A stretch of 64,000 bases of DNA from Siphonodentalium dalli (Eukaryota > Mollusca > Scaphopoda > Gadilida > Siphonodentaliidae): NCBI GenBank assembly GCA_032622095.1, contig CP136066.1, positions 102,135,319 to 102,199,318 of the forward strand, in the 5' to 3' direction. The position numbers were made by a program, and so were the translations under genes. The notes beneath the pieces were generated by a model, which did not search any database, was not told where the DNA came from, and was given only the letters and a program-made list of their open reading frames with translations. Of this stretch, positions 55,390 to 64,000 are shown piece after piece (within the stretch, counting starts at the first letter, position 1; the number at the start of each line of letters is the position of its first letter).

Positions 55390-56205
55390 AGTAACTAAAC
55401 AGTCATATAGCATTGAACTTGTCGGTTGTCTAGGTAAATAATCAATATTGATATAAAATATACTTTTGAGAATAACCAGATGACCAGTAACTAAACAGTC
55501 ATAGCATTGAACTGGTCGGTTGTCTAGGTAAATAATCAATATTGCTACAAAATGTACTTTTGAGATTTTTTTCTCTGGAATTACAACACTTGACCCTCCT
55601 TGTGGGCCGCGGTAGATGGGCAAACCGTCCCACTGCGAGAGAGAGAGAGAGAGATATGGTTTATTGCCTCCTCGTGGGAGCGTCATTAATTTACATAATT
55701 TATATACATGTTTACAGATATGCATTTATAACATGTCGCAATTCATTAAGAAAAATAACTGTCACACTCGTATGGTCGGCTGAGATCGTAATATGTCTAT
55801 GGTTAGTCACAACATATAAAGAAGATGGTTATTGTTTGGTTGAGTTGAACGTATGTTTGGGAGCTATTAGAACTCGGGACGATAGTTTCTGATTCCAGAT
55901 TCATCAACTATTTGCGTGTCGCACGTGTGTGGACGAGAAGAATGTAACATGGCCATGTTTCCAAAGGATATTTATTTTGTCGTTTGTCTAGGTAAATAAT
56001 CAATATTGATATAAAATATACTTTTGATAATGACCAGATGACCAGTAACTAAACAGTCATAGCATTGAACTGGTCGGTTGTCTATAGGTAAATAATCAAT
56101 ATTGCTATAAAAATGTACTTTTGAGATTTTTTTCTCTGGAATTACAACACTTGACCCTCCGTGTGGGCCGCGGTAGATGGGCAAACCGTCCCACTGCGAG
56201 GGTAA
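55390..56205 (+). repeat. Duplicated segment pair with internal ~100-bp tandem
   Basis: cagtaactaaacagtcatag, ggttgtctaggtaaataatc, ttttctctggaattacaac and cgcggtagatgggcaaacc occur at 55390-55625 and again at 55978-56205 in the same order. The first segment starts with two head-to-tail units. A (GA)n run is at 55637-55654. Confidence 0.85.
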
Positions 56206-56384
56206 GACTCACATTGTGTGGTACCCTGTTTACCGTTGTGTGAACCCCGTGAGTAATTGTGGTGCAGAAAACACGTGGTATACCAGGGCGGCCGTATCAT
56301 CTGAGGCATATCCCTGTGGATACGACTAAACTCGTGGACCACTTCGGTCCTACATCTTTTCGAGACGGATGGTTGAGTTTACCC

Positions 56385-56490
56385 GGCTCAATCAATTGGG
56401 TTGTCGCGCCTATCCGGTGTTTCACCCGGCTCACTCAATCAGCTAGTCACGCCTCTTCAGTGTTTCACCCCGCTCAAACAAATTATTCAT
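56385..56490. repeat. ~44-bp tandem, about 2.3 units
   Basis: acccggctcaatcaattggg and acccggctcactcaatcagc open successive units that end ggtgtttc / agtgtttc. Confidence 0.75.
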
Positions 56491-57129
56491 TATTTCTCGC
56501 AGTTCTTGGTACCGAAAGGGACAAAAAAGAAAATATGTTCAAGCTCTCAAATATATTAAAACCCATTGTTTTTGTCGTTTTTGTCATCTCAGATTATATA
56601 TATAATGAAGATGATGATTTGTGAAACTCAAGATTTTTCGCCAGATAGATCCAGAGAAATTCTTGGTTGAAAACCACTTTAAATTTTTGTCTGGATTTAC
56701 GCAAAATGTGCGTCAGTCCCTTAATGAGGCTTTTTAAACGTTACCAATAACATTTGACACAAACTCAGTGATATATATACAGATAAACACGCGTGCGCGC
56801 GTGCTATATATAATTATACTATTAAATTATCATTGTAATGTTTAAACTGTTTCAAATTTTCCGCTCAGATATGAGACAAACGGTCTCCATACCAGGAACA
56901 GACTAAATATGAACGCTCTTAATTGTTCCATCCTTAATTGTTCCAAAATCGCGACTTTAGTTACTTTGGTGGCATATACTGTACTATATTAAGAAGCTGT
57001 CATGGTGAATTGGAACGGGATGTTACAAAAGCGAATATAAATTCATGTAACAGCATCTAATTCCATATTGAAATTTTAGACAAATTATGTCCGGTATATT
57101 TCTGTAATACTGTATATAAAGTCACCGAA
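56491..57129. other. No recognisable feature
   Basis: AT-rich; nothing seen. Confidence 0.6.
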
Positions 57130-57390
57130 GATTGGGCATCGGTGGTTCATCTGGTAATGTGCATGGTGCATGGTACATTAGGCCAACAAAAGTCGTCCAA
57201 AGACAACGAAGCTGGTTCGAATCCCGATATGTGCGGATTTATAATCCACGAACAGGGAAGGTGACCAGATTTGAGTATTTTGAAGAGTTTGTCAGGTCCA
57301 TCCGTCTGTTGGTGGGTTATATGTGCATTAGAGTGTAAGTCCTTCCCCCAGCCGTAAACCAGACAACGTCGTGATATATGACCTAGCGGC
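57130..57390 (+). mobile_element. tRNA-derived SINE-like sequence
   Basis: The A box-like tggttcatctgg (57142-57153) is followed about 55 bp later by a perfect B box ggttcgaatcc (57212-57222). The sequence cannot fold as a tRNA in the usual length. The tail gtgtaagtccttcccccagcc with a later cgtcgtgatatatgacctag is SINE-like. A 68-codon frame here is chance. Confidence 0.55.
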
Positions 57391-58849
57391 TGATGCGACT
57401 AAATTAACCAATCATTTACGTTAGTCTCCGGACCGGCACTCATTATAACACCATTGTAAAGCAAACATACATTTTAATAATGGATGCTCTGAAAATAAAA
57501 CTCGATTAAGTACGAATGAATAGCTCTTTATCTATTGAGCGTAGGCTGTTGACGTATTATTGTCAGCTTAATCGTCGTTGTAACAGCACATAATCTCAGA
57601 TGATAGTCCCTGAACCGATCGATCATTGTCCACTTTCTCGCTTGTTGTAGTTGTTGTTTGGTCATTGTCAGAAGGATGGTATTTCTTCGTCATTGTTGTC
57701 ACACTGTCGCGATGTGCAGCGTGGATCAATTCTCCGTTTTGCATTCATAATAACTACATGTTAAACTTAATCGACCGAAAAACTACCAGCGAACTACCGT
57801 GCATTAATATGAGAATAATTATATTAGAAACTACCCAGGAACTGATGAATATTGGCGTTCCAGACAGTGGACGTGGAAAATTCATCCCTAGTTAAGTAGT
57901 CCTGTCAAATTGCTATGGTGCGGGTGGCTCTTACTGGATAGCTATTCCATTGGTGGGGCGATGATGCTGTTTTTCAAATATTTTTTTTTTTTACATAATT
58001 AGAATATATCTCTCACAATGTACTATAGTACTATAGCATACATTGGTTGTGAAGGATGCTGATTTTTTCCCTCCAGTTGATAGTTTGAAATTGAAATCTT
58101 TTGAAAATTCACGAATTCTTAAGATGCACACTATCAGGTCAAATGACGTGAAAATCAGCCAAAATCCCTAATCCTCGTTATAAAATCCCGCCCACACCCG
58201 CAATCTCGGCATGTTAATTGGAGAAAGGTAGATGAAAGGGGAAGAATAATCAGCGACAAAAGTATGTTCAAGAATAGATACCGATGACGTTGATGTTCAT
58301 GTTTTGAGACAGGTAATTGTATCTTCTGTGTGTGAGAAAGAGTTAGGCATAAAATATACAACAAACTCTCCTTCGATCAACACATTAACGAAATGGTGCT
58401 CAAAGCTACAAGGCATGTATGCGCAAGTCACCAAATGGTCCTTCGTACAATTAGATCAATAAAATGTACTCGAAAATGGTGAGACAAATTCTCGAATATA
58501 AAAATACAATCTCGAGCCCACTCTTCTAAAACATTATGTTGCAATCGAAAAAGTTCAAAGACGCGAGACAAAACCTTGTTCCAGAACTTAAACACTCCGA
58601 TCGGGTCCGAATCGGCATCTCCAGTTTTGACCTAGTTTAAACTACCAGTTTTAACTGGGTTTTAGTAGTAAAACCAAGTTTTTCTCCACCGCTGGGACGA
58701 CACGGATTTGGTCGATTGCGCTATCTGTGGGCCACAATTGTCCAATTGCAAGGATAGGAGGCGTGGTCTGTCTGTTTATTATCGCTACGTATCAATGCAG
58801 TGTGCGGTCACTCGACCTTCTGTCGCTATCTAATATCTCTTGAGGGCAT
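57391..58849. other. No recognisable gene
   Basis: The frame at 57626 (89 codons, hydrophobic start) and others have no recognised domain or splice support. Confidence 0.5.
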
Positions 58850-60230
58850 GGGTGGGGGCCTGCCACAAATGTACCATAGAAACACCACCACCCCTCCCCG
58901 GGGGTACCATCCGGACGGGTGAAAATGGGGTATGGACCATTTTCGAGAACGGGAAGGATTTCGGCGAATTTTACGGAATGAATGGGTGGCCCGCCAAAAA
59001 TACTCGTTAGAAACATCACCACTCACCCCGGGAGAACTGGGGTATGGACCGTTTTCGAAAACGGTAAGGATTTAGGCTAATTAATTTGGCAGCAGGAGTG
59101 GGTGGCCCGATCAAAATACAGCATAGAACCCCCCCCCCCCCCCACCCGATGATGTGGAATTATAAATGGGGTACGCCAAAATACCGAATAGAAACACCCC
59201 AGCCCTCACTTCCGGGGAAGGGTACACCAATAACCCCTATAAACACCACACCCTCACATCCGGGCGGCGGCGGGATGGGTTACCACCCGAGGGGTGAAGA
59301 TGCGATATGGACCATGTTCGAGAACGGTAATTATTTCGGCCAATTTGACGGCAGGGGTATGTGGCCCACTCCAAATATCCGACAGAAACACCATACCCTC
59401 ATCTCTGTATGGTACCACCCTGCTGGGGTGAAAATGGGATATGGAGCATTTTATTCCTTATTCGCAAAAAACATGCATCTGTCGGTCAACATTTCGGCAT
59501 GTGTGGGTCGCCCGTCCCAAATACCCCATAGAAAGACCCCCACCCCTCACCCGGGTGTCGGAATGGGGTATGGACCGTTTTGTTCGGTAAGAATTTCGTC
59601 CAATATGACAATAGAAATACCCCACCGCGGATGGTTCTACCCGAGCGGGTGAAAATTGCGTATGGACCCCGGTGTGCGGGTTGGGGTGTTTCTAGGGGGA
59701 CATTTGCGGTGTGCCACCCATCGTTCTCGAAAATGGTCCATACCCCATTTCACCCCCTCGGAGTGGTACCCCGGGGAGGGTGTTTCTATGGGAAATTTGG
59801 AGCGGGCTACCCACTCCTGAAAATTGACCGAAATACTTACCGTTCTCGAAAATGGTACATACCCCATTTTCACCTCCTGTGGTGGTTCCCCCAAGGGTTG
59901 AGGGATGGGCTGTTTCTATGGGACATTTGAGCGGACCATCCATCCATGCCGTCAAATTGGCCGAAATCCTTACCGCTCTCGAAAATGGTCCATATCCAAT
60001 GTTCACCCCCCTCGGGTGGTACCACCCCCGCCTGATGTGAGGGGTGTGGTGTTTCTATGGGTTATTGGGACGGGATACCCAGCCATACCATCAAATTGGC
60101 CGAAATCCTTACAGTTCTCCAAAATGGTCCATAATCCATTCCCTCTCAGGGTGGCGTTACCATCCCTCGGATGAGGGCTGGGGTGTCTCTGGTGGGTATT
60201 TGGGCGGACCAACAACCCATGCGTCACATT
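58850..60230. repeat. GC-rich mirrored tandem array (foldback)
   Basis: Diverged units of about 110-138 bp contain gggtatggaccattttcgag, aacggtaaggatttcggcca and gggtggcccg. They run forward to about 59680 and in reverse complement (ctcgaaaatggtccatacccc) from about 59700. Forward copies of the first word are near 58927, 59039, 59306, 59437 and 59565; reverse copies near 59731, 59842, 59977 and 60115. The 188-codon frame at 59086 is a by-product. Confidence 0.9.
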
Positions 60231-60513
60231 GACCGAAAGATACCTTTTTGTGAATAAGGAATCAGTTTCAAAAGTTATGTTTGTGTCTAACGCTTCAAAC
60301 TGATCAGTCCGATCCCTCAGTGCTCTGTCACCAAAGCGACATCCGGACGAGCGAATTGCAAACAAACATACAGCAAGCAATTATCCACTGTCACATATTT
60401 TGTTAGAAGTTATCTCATAAGTACCGACATCGCCTCCCCGAATTCCACTAAGACTCTCCCGCATGTACATTGAGTGACAAACGCCCGAGCATAAACGCCT
60501 CTCCAATTCAAAA

Positions 60514-63500
60514 CAAGAAAACTAAGATGCATGCATCAGGTCGGCCGTGAACTATCTACCATAGAATTGTTGTAGCTATCGATTATACATTTTGAAACAC
60601 CTGTCTGTATGTATGTATGTATGTGTGTATGCGTGAATGCATGTGTGTATGTGTTATAGACTCTAACACTGCTCGAATTTGGTATTTAACGTGTCAACTT
60701 GACCTCGCTCATAGGCATGTTTCTGGACCTTGACCGATCCGACTAAAAATTTGTGTGTAGGACTACTTCGATCCCGGGAGCAATATGGACGGGTCCAATT
60801 TCACGTGGGACCATGTTCTCGAACGTGCTGATATAGGCATGTTTCTGGACCAATTGAACAATATTTTGGCCAGACGCTGTATATACTGGGTACTGTCCAG
60901 ATGGAGGCGATCACAAAAAAAATCCCTAACTAGCCCGAACGAAGTCGAGTACATCAGCTAGTTTAATATATATTTTGGACATTTGTCTGTCTGTTTGTCT
61001 GTTAGCTATGGCCGGGAAAACTGCCGGACAGATTTGACGAAATTTGATACCTAGGGGAAATTATTTCCAGGGAGTATTTTGGACGGGTCAAATCTTGATC
61101 CCGACCTGACTTTGACATTCAAAAAGATCAATTCAAGGTCAAATCTGGTAAAACGGAAGTATTTCAACGAAATTTGATACCTACTGTTACTTTTGTCCCA
61201 GGAGTGTTTCGGGTGGGTCAAATCATGACCCTGACCTGATCTTGACATTCAAAATTGTCAATTCAAGGTCAAATCGGGTATAAAGCCGGGCGGATTTCGA
61301 CGGGTACTTTTGTCGTGACTTTTGTCCGGGGAGTGTTTTGGACGGGTCAAATCGTGACCCCGACATGACCTTCACCTTTAAAATAGTCAATTCAAGGTTA
61401 AATCGCGCATTTCTCCGAAAATCAGAGGGGAACATCCCGGACGAAGTGGGGTCCACGAGCTACTATTATATATTTCTAGATTTAGTTACAAACTAAATAC
61501 CTGTATATTGTACAAAGAAATGTTTGACAAATATATCTGTATCAATATTACCATACGGGTCATTAAAATAGATACGACGAAACAAATTTTGAAGGGTGCA
61601 TGTATCAGGTAAATTTTTATATTTCAAATGATGACAGGAATGCAGAAAGTTGAAGTACCTACGTAATACTGGCTATCCGCATGAAGAGATATACATGTAT
61701 ATAAAAACCAGATGAGGGATATGTCTGTACAGTTGCTAAACAATTCAGTCATGCAAAAGAGGATCAAAGAGTAAGATACCAAATTGCTGCCTGTGGTAAT
61801 GTTTTTTAACGAAATTCGGGAAAATTAGATTACTCTCACCCTGGTTATCCAGAAGATAATTGTGGAATCTGATGACGATCGGACAAGGGTGTCGTCTGTA
61901 GGATCAACCAAATTATTTAGCCATAAAAATAGTAAAATTGAAGATCACCGCTGGCAGTGATGTCTTCACAAGGACAGTTTGAGAACAAAATATGGCTCAC
62001 ATCTAGCGGTGACCCAAAATATCCACATAAGAAAAAGTTCTCCAATAAAAGCTGGCTGCAGGGTGCGCCAATTGATTCAAATTCGAAATTTAGCAGGGTG
62101 TACTGCTTGTGGCCATGTTTTCCCCGCAAATTTGATAGACTGATGGACAAAACCACTGAATCCGTTGAATCAATATACATGTATACATGGATTAATTTAT
62201 ATGCATTGTTATACACAGTACTGGTATATAAAGGTACTGAAAATAACTATATTACTAGTATACACAAAATAAACCATATATCATGGCTATGGGTTCTAAT
62301 ATCCGAACATGACAGCTGAGAACTTGGTGTGAATTAAAGAGTGGTGGTTTCTCAAGCATATCTAACCCTCCACGTTAGAAAACATGCCATTAAATGTCAT
62401 AAGTATAATCTAGCTTGAGGACAGAAGTGATCCATAAAACCCCCCTTAATTCAACCAGGTCCTCGCGCGATGTATGATCGATCACATGATGATCTAGGGG
62501 GATTAGAATTGATGTATAAAAACAGCACTGCATGTAAATATAAAATAAAATAGTGCTACATCTTATTACAGATTATTGCCATATATAATCAGTGATTATA
62601 CAGACAGTCTGACAAAATAAAGTTTCAGTGACACTCTATCCGAAGAGGGGAATAATTTCATCTGTTACAGTCAATGGAGCAATTATGAATCTGGAAAGGT
62701 GAAATTTCTAAGTAATACTAGATATCGACATGACGCAATAAAATATAACGTAAATGCAATATGGCCGCTGGCGACCATTTTTTCCTATGAAATTAAAAAA
62801 ATATTTGATAGCTCTCATCTGATAGATCAATATCAAGATAAATATGAAGTTTGGTGATGATCGGATGAGTGAAGTGGACTGTGGTCTGTGCTAAACGGTT
62901 TAGTAATGCTTAAAAAGATTCTTACCTTAATATTTTTATGTTCACTTTATAAACTTCACTGAGTCATCTTTGTCATGTATTGAGTTTGATATATTTTGTT
63001 AACAGTTTATAAATCATGTATGTCTCATGTTTGTTATTTTAATTTATGTGTTTATTATCATTAAATAAAGTTGCATTCCTTAAAAAGATTCTTACCTCAA
63101 TGTTTTTATGTTCACTTTATAAAGTCCACTGAGTCATCTTTGTCATGTATTGAATTTGATATCTTTTGTTAACAGTTTATAAATTATGTATGTCTCGTGT
63201 TCGTTATTATATTATATACACTTTATAGTGTGTTTTCAGAACGAAAAAAAATTGAATAAAATCAACAAATTTGTAAATTTAAAAACAATTCAAACGTTGT
63301 TGTATTCCATGTCCCAGTCCGGACATATACACAAAATTTCAATAATATTCATTGAGAAACAACGGACCAAACGCTATATAACACCCGTATACATCTTTTA
63401 TTCCGAATCGGACTCGGGTACATGTTATAGTAGGTACCGAATTGACACACGTCGACTGGGCGAGTTGGCCATGGGGCGATTAGGCCGATTCCGGCACATT

Positions 63501-63924
63501 CTATAATTTACCGTATGTATCCGTTTACGCGTAGTTTACTTTAGAAAGTTCCGCAATTAATACCGTAAATAGAGCGACCTTATTTGACAGAGAATCCCTC
63601 TGTTATTGATTATCAAGTTGCTGTACATTAAAAACGACAAATTCACATGCTCGTTCAAGCGCAGTAGTCTATTTTCCCCATGTTAAAGGACATCCACAAA
63701 TACTAAATAACGCTAACCTACTGCCGAATGTTTGACACGACAACTGTTAACATATTTGGGCTGAATTCATCTAACGCGGTATTATTCCTCAAAATAAACA
63801 ACAAAACCATCGTTACTTGGAAATGTAGTTTGGGCTAACATTTACATAAATCCTCCAGATCAATTATCCGACACACACGTCAGATGAAAAAGTCACATGA
63901 AGTAACCGGCCAAATTGGCCGAAA
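60514..63924 (-). mobile_element. Element G, copy 2 (3.4 kb)
   Basis: Reverse complement of 44111-47351: begins caagaaaactaagatgcatg, ends aaccggccaaattggccgaaa. The flanks read TTTA before and TTTTG after in element orientation, again an A/T junction with no target duplication. It differs from copy 1 by an extra ~100-200 bp near 60850-61050 and a ~100-bp deletion near 61705. Confidence 0.8.
61080..61460. repeat. Diverged tandem repeats inside element G
   Basis: tggacgggtcaaatc..., gacctgactttgacattcaa and caattcaaggtcaaatc recur three times at 115-140-bp spacing. The same is seen inverted at 46690-47000. Confidence 0.8.
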
Positions 63925-64000
63925 TAAACACTCCCATATACATGTATACGCGAAGAAACAACATCAATACTGGGCGAAAAAAATCGACCGAATAATTAAA

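Noticed and set aside
59086-59652. 188-codon frame, the longest in the window
   Set aside because: It lies wholly in the GC-rich tandem array; its Pro/Gly/His repeats follow the DNA repeat period.

Overview
This is nuclear DNA of an animal, most likely a marine invertebrate; a mollusc is my guess from repeat style only. The evidence is AT-rich, intron-rich sequence with GT/AG-bounded exons, tRNA-derived SINEs, a non-LTR retrotransposon tail and very many palindromic DNA-transposon derivatives. No operons, ribosome-binding sites, rRNA genes or CRISPR arrays are visible. Nearly all long open frames are chance frames inside repeats.

Only two genes are supported. They are diverged members of the calmodulin family, lying tail to tail. 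Gene A (+ strand) has coding exons at 9249-9279, 17318-17461, 19401-19646 and 26566-26612 (stop). Gene B (- strand) has exons at 52524-52548, 49112-49255, 39591-39833 and, less surely, 36119-36321. Both keep the textbook calmodulin exon plan: a tiny exon after an ATG-only first exon, a 144-bp exon carrying EF-hand 1 and half of EF-hand 2, then a ~243-bp exon, with all later junctions in phase 1. The initiating ATG exons were not found. Gene A has lost the calcium ligands of EF-hands 3 and 4. Gene B keeps good EF-hands 1 and 4.

The introns and flanks are mostly mobile DNA. (i) 1933-7056 is a 5.1-kb foldback element with 1.4-kb inverted arms around a mirrored minisatellite. (ii) 7.3-12.4 kb holds palindromic MITEs, a 14-bp tandem array, a CTTAAG-based foldback element and a 1.9-kb TIR element. 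(iii) 13-39 kb carries at least five unrelated MITE families that all begin and end in TTAA, often nested. (iv) 41370-48794 is a 7.4-kb TIR element with an 8-bp target duplication, subterminal ~340-bp repeats and a nested 3.2-kb element. That nested element has a second, inverted copy at 60514-63924. (v) 50283-51005 is a hAT-like element with a perfect 8-bp target duplication. (vi) 58850-60230 is another mirrored tandem-repeat array.

The most informative observations are the two calmodulin-like genes rebuilt from tiny exons, the recurrence of TTAA-bounded element families, and three unrelated elements built from tandem repeats arranged as mirror-image arms.
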